Shown in pieces: positions 1-64,000 of a stretch of 64,000 bases of DNA. Every line of letters starts with the position of its first letter. Position 1 is the first letter of the stretch. The notes under the pieces were generated by a model. It worked only from the letters and a program-made list of their open reading frames with translations, was not told the DNA's origin and did not search any database. Source of the DNA: Silurus meridionalis (taxonomy: Eukaryota > Chordata > Actinopteri > Siluriformes > Siluridae). The translations under genes and the position numbers were made by a program. The stretch is from the NCBI RefSeq assembly GCF_014805685.1, contig NC_060885.1, positions 26,934,632 to 26,998,631 of the forward strand. The letters run 5' to 3'.

Positions 1-66
1 CTCAGTTCATTATAATTCCATTTTCATAACTTTTACAGTTAGTGTTTGGCAGATGCCCCAACTGAG

Positions 67-15699
<15,633 letters not shown>

Positions 15700-16404
15700 G
15701 ATTTGTGTTGTTAATTGCCTGATTTCTTTGTTCACATTGTTACGTTTGCCTGTTAGATGGCTGTGGTTTTGTCATTAAACAACTTTATTACACATTTAAA
15801 ATGTTTGAACATTTAATCCATCAGCAAAACCATTGTTGATCACATTTAGTTAAATATGGCCTTTTTGTAAATTCAGTCGCTGGACAGGAGGCAGGATCTG
15901 TCTGTGTTGGCCCCAGTGAAGCAGTCATGATCTGGCTTCTTTTATTTGCAGTAAATAGTTTGGCCACCTAATGAGAGGAAAAGTGTGGCTCCTGTTTCTC
16001 GATCTCGGTGAAAGCAGGGTGGCATCTGTCTTTCCCGGTTCTTAAAAAAGGCTCTGCGTCCACACTTTCCTTTTTTCCTCATTTCCCAAAAAGTTGCTCA
16101 TCCACACAGAAAAGTCTGAAAACGCTTGTCTCCCTGTATTATTTAATTTATCCACTTTTATTTTGCGTTTTCAAAAAGCTGTTTTCGGTGCCTCAAAATG
16201 GCGTCTCTGTCTGGACTAAAATGGAGAGAAAAATATGCGTTCTCAAATGTAAACAAATTAGTGTGAACATGAGCTTAATGAGAGAGTTGGTGGGCTCTTT
16301 GCTCCTGTAGCTATAGGTTTGGCTGTGATTGAAGCCACAGTCTGCCGGTTTTTGTCTTTCCATGCAGCTCAAACCATCCACATCCAATAAAACTCCACAC
16401 ACAC
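15700..16404. other. Convergent intergenic region between TDRD9 and RTN1
   Basis: Contains the probable TDRD9 poly(A) signal ATTAAA at 15774-15779 and a second + strand AATAAA at 16386-16391. No exon-like sequence is seen. The - strand AATAAA at 16423-16428 is the likely RTN1 signal. Confidence 0.5.
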
Positions 16405-17588
16405 AATGTACATTACAGAACATTTATTTGTTCTCATTCAGCAATTAAAATACGAGGGTGCAGTTACAGAGTCCACGCTGAGCTCAAACCAACAACACAA
16501 AACTAAACACACTCCCGACTTTACAAAAGCAGAATTACATTTTACACACTTTCAAGTTCCTGTGTTCCACACACACACACAGGAGAATCATTCACAATAT
16601 ATTCATATCAATGTGTGCGTGTATGTGTTAAACAGCGATGTAAGCAGTTGTATGGTGGATGAGCAAGCATACTGTGTGTGAGAGAGAGATTCCTTACAGT
16701 TAGGTTGATGCGATTGCAGAATAAAAGCACAGAAAGAAAGAGCGATAATTTTATATTATTTACTAAAGTCTGTTGTTCATGCATTTTAATTTGAAGCAAA
16801 ACAAGAGGAAAAAAGTCACTTGTCGTTCACTTTTAGTCGCAATTATAACAGCAATATTTTCATCATGACGTTAACATTTGGCTGTACATAATAGCGATGC
16901 TGCAGTCAATTACCATGGCATGATTTCCTCATCCAAAAGAAAGTATTTATTCATTAATCTAACTTAACATTTAAATTAGCATTTAGACAGCAAAACAATG
17001 TATTGAACATTGAAAATTGACAACAAAAGGGTTTTTTTTTTTAGTTTTTTTTTCATTAATATACGTGATGATGTGCTTTTGCTATTCTGCTTGTTTTTAA
17101 TATAACTGTAGGCATGCGTCAATAATCACCATGATCATTACAGATGTTGGGTAAAATGTGCAACCAGGTCTCTTCATTGGCTAAACACACTGTCCAATCA
17201 GAACAGCTTCAGGCAAATCATGTGATCATATATAATTACTATAGCGATATTAAATCCTGATACAGTGACTGATAATCACCGTGATCATTTGTTATTGGCA
17301 CATGCCTACAAAACGCTGGCTCCTTTTTAATACACCCTCGTTGACTTCCCTTCAGAAGTGTGAATCCCATGGAGGAATGTAGCGCTAGAGATTTCTTCCT
17401 CAGCACCTATGGTTCATGAAGCAGTGCATTTTGGGTAATTTGTGCTCCTGGAGGTTGCAGTGATGTTTACTTGATTGCTCTACCTTACGAGCTGGTTGCA
17501 AAGGGAAGTGGAAGTTAACGAGGGTGTGTTAACAGGATTGGGATCTTTACTGGCATTGTAGCGTTTGATGGTTTCGGAGGAAGGTATT
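16405..17588 (-). other. rtn1: RTN1 3' UTR (inferred)
   Basis: From the stop codon to a - strand AATAAA at 16428-16423, about 1.2 kb. It includes the inverted repeat 17332-17527 and repeated text ATAATCACC(A/G)TGATCATT near 17120 and 17271. The boundary rests only on the poly(A) hexamer. Confidence 0.5.
17332..17527. repeat. Inverted repeat in the RTN1 3' UTR
   Basis: ACACCCTCGTTGACTTCC at 17332-17349 pairs with GGAAGTTAACGAGGGTGT at 17510-17527, 17 of 18 positions. The loop is about 160 nt. It may be a small MITE. Confidence 0.8.
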
Positions 17589-41686
<24,098 letters not shown>

Positions 41687-41715
41687 GTTCTCTCAGTCGC
41701 GCGCACGCGCGCACG

Positions 41716-41765
<50 letters not shown>

Positions 41766-41932
41766 GAGCCGCGTAAACGTGAGACAGAGCGGAAAGCGTT
41801 ATAATAAATCTATTCTAACAGATTTAGTGCGGGTTGTAGTTTCATCTGACCGGAAGTGCTCGGAGTTTCTGCCGCGCCGAACACCGGAGCGTCAAGTGAG
41901 GATGGATGCGTGTGTTTGGTGCGGGGTGTGAC

Positions 41933-41989
<57 letters not shown>

Positions 41990-42013
41990 CGTTTAACTCT
42001 TTGCAGTGGAAAC

Positions 42014-42381
42014 CAGAGGTGGAAAGTAACGAAGTACAAATATTTTGTTACTGTACTAAAGTAGAATTTTCTGGTATCAGTTCTTTCACTCATTACATTT
42101 TTACACAAATATCTGTACTTTCTATTTATTACATACTCAAACCAGACTCGTGACTTTACTTGTATTAATATATTAATGTCAGGGTCCAGTTACCATTGTG
42201 ACACTAAAACAGGTAGTAGTAATGGCTACGTTTTACTATGGCAAGTACATGTCAGAGCCCAAACTTCTTTACCTTAACTTTAAGAAATGTAGTCAGTATT
42301 TCACCTTTTACCAGAGTCTTTTAAAACATGAGTATCTGTACTTCTACTAAAGTAAAGGATATGTGTACCTTTGCCATCTTT
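42014..42381. mobile_element. hAT-type MITE
   Basis: CAGAGGTGGAAAGTAACGAA start and ...GTACCTTTGCCATCTTTG end, an imperfect inverse. The interior GTACTTTCTATTTATTACAT is typical of a very abundant fish family. Confidence 0.7.
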
Positions 42382-42580
42382 GTTGAAAACTGAAACTGAC
42401 ACCCAGTGTATGCTTTGGTGAAACAGTATGTTGATGTTTAGTAGTACACGCGTGCATGATTATGAACAATTATGAAAAATAGGTTAATACACAGTGTCTT
42501 TCTTATTTTCCACTTGGAAAAGCAACTAGATGATAGATGGGCATACAATAATTTCAGCATACAAACACTAGACCCTAAAA

Positions 42581-42631
<51 letters not shown>

Positions 42632-43348
42632 GTGACAGTTTTTTTTTATTATTATTATTTAAAGTAAATTATAAAAGAGTGCCATTTTCCAAAACGTTTG
42701 GAACCATAAAACAAGGTTCAGTAGGGCACTTCAATATTGTGACTTTAGCACTTTGACACAATCTAACTTCTTACCTGTTCCTTAAACCCTTTATCCACCT
42801 CCTGGGTTTAGGATAAACGTTTACATTCACAACTGAAATATTTAAATTTTATTTCATGAACACAATTTTTCATGATACAGACACACACACACACAAAATA
42901 AAATGTAAAACACTGTGTTGAAGAGCATGTTTACTGGGCCAGAAGGACTGCTGGGTGATTCTGCTTCTGAAGAAAGGAGCTTATGATGCCCTTCACTAAC
43001 ACTGTGGGTTTCTTCATATCAACCTGCAGCTGAACACATCACGAAAACCTGTGCAGATTTTCACACTCATTCTTTGGTAACTATTCCTGGGTGATATTTG
43101 TAAAGAAATGTGTGAATGTTTGAACCATATTTTGAGAGCTCTGATAGACATGAAATGCACTGCAGCATAAGAGCCATTAGACCTCATTACTATAGGAACA
43201 AGAAGTAATGACAAGAAATGGTTTCTTTTTATATCTCATGCTTCAGTGTTTTAATTGTACAGTGAATTTCATGTACAAAAATAGTTAATTTAATCTTAAA
43301 CAGTTTTTTTTTCCTACTAACCTGCTAACAAGGGCAAGGATATGTACT

Positions 43349-43402
<54 letters not shown>

Positions 43403-44167
43403 CTTCTTTTTCTCTTCCTGTCTCTCCCTCATTTTCTTCTTTCTCTTTCATTCTCTCCATCTTTTTTCCCTCCACACTGATGGCTGTCATTGTCAGAGAC
43501 ATGCTGGAAATCTTTGATAGAAACTATCCGATGTCTTTAACATCTTTTTTTTTAAATATCACTGATTAATGTTGGTTCTGGCTGTGCTCCATTTGTGTGA
43601 GAACTCTGTTGAAGTCTCAGTGCAATTCCCACTTGCGATTTATATCTACCCCCCCCAACAATGTTTAGTTTATTAGTTCACTAACTCATAAAAAACTGAC
43701 TTCCTAATTTTAGATAAATAGACATGTAGTTAAAGGGGTGATTGGGACTTATAATTGAAGCTGAAGTGGACGATGACAATGAAAATCCACTGTCTGACCC
43801 GAGGTTACATCTCTTAATAGCCATCATGACAGAGGCAGTTTAGCGGTCAATCAGATTTCAGCTGGGGCCAGTGCCCCTCTGGCCCACCCATAGGGTCTGT
43901 AAAAGTTTAGAGTTTAGACTGGTTGTATTAGTAAAGTGTAAAGTTAAAAAATAAAACAATACATAATATATAATATAGAAGGTGAGTGATGTTCTTAAAA
44001 TGCATTTATTTATTATTTAAATAATAAAAAAATAAAATGTTTTTTTTTTGTCTCGTTTGACTTTAAATAATTTTGAAATAACTTATTTGTATTTGTTTAT
44101 TTGACTCAGTTTTTTTTCCCCCTAATTGAGATAGACCTGATAAAGCTGGTAGGGGAACTTGAATGTT

Positions 44168-44923
44168 CAGTGGTGGGCCATCAGGTCCAGCAAGGCCTTC
44201 TCTGCTGACCTAAACACTATCAGAAGCACTGACATACATTTACAACCTAAATTTGTATATTTGTTTTACGAAATTGTATTAATTTATTACCAACAGTCTA
44301 TTCTCCTAATTCCATAGTGTTTCTCTTGGCTGCACTGGTTCCAGTACGTGTATGTGAATGTAAAATTTTTTGTCCAATCAGATTTCAAACTCTATGTGCT
44401 GCCATGTCAATCTAATCTGCCCAGGGCCTTCAAAGTCAGTACTGCTGGCCTCTTTACTTTAGTCTCTATTAGAAATTAGTTTCTTTAACCAATCAGGTTT
44501 CAAATTTGCCTCCCAGAATAGTGTCAACATTTTTCCGTCCTCTGATTGGTTGGTCAGAGGGAAACTTGTACAGCCAAGTTCTACTGGCAAAACACATCTG
44601 TCGCGCGCTGCACACATCAATACAGCTGAGTTAGGACTTTTTATGCTTAAGGAGGAAGAGAAATTGATTTGGTCTTGGACATACTCTAAAAATACATTTT
44701 CAAGAAAATGAGAGAAGAGCCAACTGGGTTTTTCTCTTTAGTAAAATAATATTCACCCTCCATATGCGAAACTTCTCTCTCTCTGTAATGCCACGCATTA
44801 TATTGCGTTTTTGTATAGTATTGATGGATTCTATAATTGCAAGGTGATGATGGTATTAAGAGGTGGATTAAGTTGGGTAAGTCCCACTGAAGGCCCAGGT
44901 ACCAAATGCACGGCCCGTCACTG
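44168..44923. mobile_element. hAT element with 7-of-8 target duplication
   Basis: Termini CAGTGGTGGGCCATC and, in reverse complement, CAGTGACGGGCCGTGC. Flanks TGAATGTT (44160-44167) and TGAATATT (44924-44931). It is a relative of 11013-11450 in opposite orientation, with a broken reading frame. Confidence 0.85.
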
Positions 44924-45369
44924 TGAATATTGCTGTTAAATTTTTTCTTTAATTTTCTTCATTGCATTTTAATAAAAAATGAATAAATTTATAAATAAAA
45001 ATAATATGTAGATGTAAGGAAGGGTGTGAAACATAAAAAATGTAATCAAACCAATCAGTCATGTGCATTTATTGACTTAAAATCAGTTTCATTAAACGAC
45101 ACCTGCATTAAATCATTCAGGAACCGCCCGAGTCATTCACATGTCGCCTTTTTATCCGGGTATTTAGATATTCAAAGCTTTTCCGAAACGTGAGTTTGCT
45201 GAAAATATACGTCGACATTTATAACGTTTCCTTCTCATGGTACAGGTTATAATTACGTTTAACTCTAATGTATATTTTTAATATATTATATTAAGTAGAG
45301 ATGTGGAGTTGTGAGAAAGCTGTTGTGTTAACTCCCTCTGCTGGCCGACACAGACTTTACTTTTAAAAT

Positions 45370-45440
45370 TCCAATATGGCGCCTAATTTCAAAATGGCGC
45401 CTTAGCAACCGAGCCGCACTCGCGCTTAGCAACCAGTAAA
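45370..45440 (+). promoter_or_regulatory. lrrc9: LRRC9 promoter-like block: paired YY1-like and X-box-like motifs
   Basis: CAATATGGCGCC (45372-45383) and CAAAATGGCGCC (45390-45401) resemble YY1 sites. CTTAGCAACC occurs at 45401-45410 and again at 45425-45434, matching an RFX X-box half-site (GTTGCTAAG on the other strand). The block lies about 310-375 bp upstream of the LRRC9 start codon. Confidence 0.5.
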
Positions 45441-45745
45441 CATCTGACTGAAGCAGAAACTCCGGTGTGTGGATTAGGAGAAATCCGCTTTTACCAAACA
45501 AGAAGTGAAACAATTGGATTTTTTAACCGAATGTATTCTTTATTCGGGCAGAAAATTTCACTTTTAGCTCCGGTTGTTCGATACTGAACTTGGATTAATA
45601 AGTTAATGTAGAACTGCTAACTGACCTGTGTAAAGGAATGTATATAGAGTAGCTCAGACTGGCTATGCGGCTACATACAGTTCATAATAAATTAGTGTAA
45701 AGTGGTGATTTTTGTACACACACACAGGAAATTATTAACGAAATC

Positions 45746-59955
<14,210 letters not shown>

Positions 59956-59978
59956 GAGTAGGTATACACACATTCATA

Positions 59979-60538
59979 CGAGGTGGTATCAAAAAGGTTT
60001 GAGACTAGTTTTGTAACATGCCAGCAGATGGCAGCACAAGGTTGCATGCACAGTCACAGGACATTTATAAGTCAGTGTGCCAAAAGACATCGTCCTGTGT
60101 ACATAGGGAGCTGTGCAACTGGTGCTGTTCTGACCATGTGTGTTACCACATCTGAGGGAGGACATTTACCCAAAGTGACCGGATCTGTGGCGTGAAAAAA
60201 AAACAAAAACATATACTCTAAGACGACAATGCACTGTCACCGAGCTCTCCTCGTATGTGAGTTTCTCACCGGAAACAACATGATCTCACCTCCACATCCA
60301 CCCTACTCGCCTTTATTCATACTTCATTCATGAAGATGAAGATCCAGCTCAAAGGTCGTCATTTTGACACCATTCATCGCGAATCGTGGAAGGTGCTCGT
60401 CATGCTTAGAAAAGAAGACTTCCAGGACACGTTCCAGAAGAAGCGGGAACACTGGGAGTGTTGTATTGCTGTGCAAGTGGACAGTGTGTTAACATAGATA
60501 AATAAAGTACTTTCTTGTAAACCATTTGATATGTATAC
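59979..60538 (+). mobile_element. Mariner element remnant just past the LRRC9 stop
   Basis: Left terminus CGAGGTGGTATCAAAAAGGT, and near 60400-60490 a piece of mariner transposase C-terminus (REHWECCIAVQ). An AATAAA at 60501-60506 lies inside it. No intact gene. Confidence 0.7.
60501..60506 (+). terminator. lrrc9: Candidate LRRC9 poly(A) signal AATAAA
   Basis: The first canonical hexamer found after the LRRC9 stop, about 545 nt downstream, within the mariner remnant. Confidence 0.4.
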
Positions 60539-60713
60539 AGTTTCAGAAAATGGATTTTATAAATATGTAAACTGATTACTGCATTGGTTTTGTCTTTATT
60601 CTTTGGATATTCAAATAATATCCAAGCAATAAGATGTATTTGTGTATATAAGTTTTGTCCAGATTGTTGTTGAATGTGAACCACAAAGATGGCAGCAAAC
60701 AGGTCAGGACTCA

Positions 60714-60741
60714 CTCACTCACTCACTCACTCACTCACTCA

Positions 60742-60789
<48 letters not shown>

Positions 60790-60850
60790 CTCTCTCTCTC
60801 TGTCTCTCTCTCACACACACACAAACACAAACACCAACACACACACACAC
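60714..60850. repeat. (CTCA)n-(CA)n-(TC)n compound microsatellite
   Basis: CTCA units about 60714-60744, CA to about 60785, TC to about 60811, then more CA. Confidence 0.95.
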
Positions 60851-60973
60851 ACCTTACTATCGTTATGGGGACCCACTGTTATAGCCTCCCTAGAAATAAT
60901 GCAGGACATCTTCAACCTCTTTCAGTGGTTTTTGAATGAAAGCTGCAGTTTGACTCAATATATACAACATATA

Positions 60974-61440
60974 CAGTATCTCACAAAATTGAGTACATTA
61001 CAAACAATTCAGCAACCATTTTAGATCTTCTCTAGATATTTTAGAGTAGTCAATGTGCAGTTTGTGATGTACAGTACAGATCCACTGTCCTCTAATGATA
61101 ACTCAACATACAGCCATTATTGCATAAATAACTGGCAACAAAAGTGAGTACACCCTAAGTGATAACAGCCATACATCATGTATCCACGCAAAGCCACATG
61201 TCCTATTCATCCAGTTCATGTTTTTGTCTGTTGACAGGACCATACAAACTTATGTACCTTGTATTAGAGCATTAAAATTTGGTGCTTTGAGTACAATTCT
61301 CTCCTACTTGATGTTCAACATGCACCTCATGGCAAAGACCTCTCCACAAAGATGTCAATTCATTTTTATTTGTATATCACTTTTAACAATGGACATTTTA
61401 TTAGTTCAAATGTTGATCACAAATGTTAAAAATAAACTGT
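60974..61440 (+). mobile_element. Tc1-like fragment, same family as element A
   Basis: CAGTATCTCACAAAATTGAG start, then GGCAACAAAAGTGAGTACAC and GACAGGACCATACAA, matching the reverse complement of 31.3-31.75 kb. The right part is missing. Confidence 0.75.
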
Positions 61441-61599
61441 GTTAATAAATAACAAGCCATTCTAAGTTTTGCATTTCTTCCCGCTAACTGTATCAAAATT
61501 GTACAGAACCGTGACTTTCAAGGTACGTAACGGTTTGGTACATAGAAAACATAGAATGGCTTGTTATTTATTAACACATTTTTGTATTTGTTTTTTATT

Positions 61600-62166
61600 T
61601 TATTTTGCAGCTATAACAGCTTAAACTGTTCTGGGAAGGCTTTCCACAAGGTTTAGGTCAGACACTGATGTTGGACGAGAAGGCCTGGATCGCAGTCTCC
61701 GCTCTAATTCATCCCAAAGGTGTTCTATCAGGTTGAGGTCAGGACTCTGTGCAGGCCAGTCAAGTTCTTCCACACCAAACTCACTTATTCATGTCTTTAT
61801 GGGCCTTGCTTTGTTTATTGGCACGCAGTCATGTTGAAAAAGGAACGGGCAGTCCCCAAACTGTTCCTACAAATTTGGGAGCATGAAATCTGTCCAAAAT
61901 GTCTTTGTATGCTTCAGCTCCCACTTTGTTATAATACCAACAGTTAACTGTGGAATATTTAGTAGCGAGGAATTTTCACGCCTGGACTTATTGCACAGGT
62001 GGCATCCGATCACGGTTGAGAGCGATCCGTTCTTTCACAAATATTTGTAGAAGCGGTCTTCATGGCCAGGTGCTTGATTTTATACACCTGTAACTATAGA
62101 AGTGATTGGAACACCTGAATTCAATTATTTGAATGGGTGAGTGAATACTTTTGGCAATATAGTGTA
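61600..62166. mobile_element. Tc1/mariner-type non-autonomous element remnant
   Basis: Interior GTTGAGGTCAGGACTCTGTG and right terminus ATACTTTTGGCAATATAGTG. Related to 23060-23577. The left end is unclear. Confidence 0.6.
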
Positions 62167-62423
62167 ATATATATATAAAAAAGAGCATCCACACACACAC
62201 CCCAGGAAATGCCCACTCGAAACAAATAACAGCAAAATGGTAATATTATTTTATAATACTTTTATTATTTAAACCAATTTCACAAAAAAAAACATTTAGA
62301 AAAATAGCTGTACAAGTTCAAAACTAACCCACAGCAATGAGTAATCTACTGTTTACAAAATATTACAAGCATGAAGGAGGCAGTATGTGTCTCTATCCGG
62401 TGCGAGATATTTACCTAACTCGT

Positions 62424-62425
<2 letters not shown>

Positions 62426-62483
<58 letters not shown>

Positions 62484-62672
62484 TTAGCCCTGTGTGTATA
62501 GTAAATATTCTGTATGAGGGTAACCTGACATTTTCACCTTATCCGGAGCTCTGCTCATCCTGTGGGGTTTTAATCACAAACAACCAGGAACATCATCAGA
62601 GGTACAGTCATCTGTCCTCCATGCACTCATACAAACACGGGTATAGTTTTGTGTGTGTAAGTGTGAGTGTGA

Positions 62673-62716
<44 letters not shown>

Positions 62717-62880
62717 AACACACGTTTATACAAAGGGGAACAGACCACTGAAGGCGTCCTGTATGGCTCTGTGACACGCCAGACCTGATGTATAGCCACC
62801 CGCTAAATCCTGCTGAGTCGCCGCTCTTACATGATTCAGATAGCTGAGGGAATGGAGAGAGGGAGAGAGAGAGAGAGATA
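62426..62880. repeat. (CA)n and (GA)n microsatellites downstream of LRRC9
   Basis: (CA)n 62426-62480, (GA)n 62678-62712 and a shorter GA tract at 62860-62880. No exon is recognised between 60540 and 63630. Confidence 0.9.
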
Positions 62881-63634
62881 TGCATTATTTTTTTATCACA
62901 TCTTTAAACTTATGACAGCAATGCTGTGCTGACAAAACTGTAACCATGGTTACACTAATCACCCGGCACAGAGAAAGAGAAACAGAAAGAGAGCATGGGA
63001 GACAAAGAAAGCGAGCGAGAGAGAAAGAGGTACAAAATACTTCTTTATGTCCTACTTAACCAAATCACTCAACATATAAATGTGTGTGTGATGAAATACA
63101 CACGAAATAGACCAAAAAAAACCCAGATGTTCTTTTTCTGTTCTGTCTCCAGGAAGATGCAGCTCTACCTCTGCCATGTTAATCTGTATTCTATGTGACT
63201 CATTACGTGCATCGCTCCACGTAGTGTTGTGATACGTCATATTCACGTAGCAGCAGTGGTGCAGAGAGAACGCACTCGAGAAACCGTTTAGCGACGAGAA
63301 ATCAATCTACATAGAAAATATTGGTCAAATTATTGGTCACTTTCTAAATAATACAATTGAAGCACATCTACTATAAATTATATCAAAATAAAATATAATA
63401 AAAATAAAAATAATTTTTTTACCGATGCAAAAATGTTCAAAATGGTGCATCATGACACAAATGCCAACTTGTATCGGATGCACGCTTTTTCAATCGATGC
63501 ATCACTTTGCCAACTTTTATGCTGATGCACTGTCAATGCAAATCATTATAATGCACAGAAAAAGCCTCAGCATGAAGTCTGGGTGTGTATGTGTGTGTCC
63601 TGCAGAGGGCGAAACACTCCTTCAGCACACATCA

Positions 63635-64000
63635 GGACCTAACCCAGACATGGGCAAACTACGGCCCGTTGGGTTTATTAATCCGGCCCGCCGAACGTGA
63701 CAAAATTCTATTAAAATAGGTACGGGTAAACATTGTTCAATTTACCTTTCCCCTGTAATGCCCACGTATCCCCTAAAGATGTCGCACTTCAGCTCCATTG
63801 ACGTTCGCGTGCAATACTCTCTTCTTCTCTTAAGAGAGCTTAATCTGATACTCTATAAAAACTGCAACAGTTTCTGACAAACACCTCGGATCTATCCTGA
63901 GAATTGCCACAACAAAACTTACTTCAGACTTTGATGAACTGGAAAAATAAGGAGTTCAACAACACTGTTCCTACTGAAACTGAACTTGAGTTTTTCTGCT
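63635..64000 (+). mobile_element. hAT (Charlie-type) element entering the right edge
   Basis: Terminus CAGACATGGGCAAACTACGG starts at about 63644. At about 63855-63950 a reading frame SDKHLGSILRIATTKLTSDF resembles the C-terminus of GTF2IRD2/EPM2AIP1-like hAT transposases. A transposase C-terminus this close to a terminus implies an internal deletion or an end fragment. Cut by the window edge. Confidence 0.6.

Larger units (their letters stand above)
41687..45745. other. Head-to-head intergenic region between RTN1 and LRRC9
   Basis: 4.1 kb holding (TG)n 41938-41984, a hAT MITE, (GAAA)n 42581-42631, (TC)n 43351-43399, a hAT element 44168-44923 and a promoter-like block at 45370-45440. No other exon is seen. 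Confidence 0.7.

Noticed and set aside
63152..63198. A possible exon after CTGTCTCCAG
   Set aside because: Acceptor-like sequence and a short open frame only; no homology or donor.

Overview
The window is vertebrate nuclear DNA, almost certainly from a teleost fish. Coding exons are short with GT-AG introns. Introns are packed with (CA)n/(TG)n, (TA)n and (TC)n microsatellites. There are many Tc1/mariner, hAT, RTE and tRNA-derived SINE remnants typical of fish. SINE and Tc1 types suggest an ostariophysan such as a catfish, but that is a weak inference. No prokaryotic genes, CRISPR arrays or operons are present.

Three protein-coding genes were reconstructed exon by exon with consistent splice phases. 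(1) TDRD9, + strand, 67-15699, is cut by the left edge of the window. Its 27 visible exons encode about 1,020 C-terminal residues: the end of the DEAH helicase core, HA2/OB-like region, Tudor domain and C-terminal extension. It is a germline piRNA-pathway helicase. (2) RTN1, - strand, 17589-41686, is complete in its long form: 9 coding exons, 745 codons, an acidic/proline-rich N-terminal region and a C-terminal reticulon-homology domain that shapes tubular ER. (3) LRRC9, + strand, 45746-59955, is complete: 30 coding exons, 1,455 codons, a leucine-rich-repeat protein.

TDRD9 and RTN1 converge tail to tail, with stop codons 1.9 kb apart. RTN1 and LRRC9 diverge head to head, with start codons 4.1 kb apart. 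RTN1-LRRC9 adjacency is also seen in mammals. The three proteins share no known pathway, so the layout is a synteny block and not a functional cluster.

Transposons fill most of the remaining sequence. TDRD9 introns carry a tRNA-Glu-headed SINE, a mariner-like MITE broken by an RTE ends-only element, a Tc1 element, several hATs and a Tigger-like element nested in a hAT. RTN1 introns carry a near full-length RTE LINE, a Tc1 element nested in another Tc1 element, hAT MITEs, SINEs and two long degenerate minisatellites. LRRC9 introns carry a BEL/Pao pol remnant, a LINE 3' end, a pogo-type MITE and SINEs. Downstream of LRRC9 are mariner, Tc1 and hAT remnants.

I found no evidence of an undescribed multi-gene system. 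The most interesting signals are a set of related RTE/SINE forms that records how a SINE was assembled, nested transposons with readable target-site duplications, a promoter-like block of paired YY1 and X-box-like motifs upstream of LRRC9, UG-repeat tracts beside splice sites, and a probable GC-AG intron in TDRD9.
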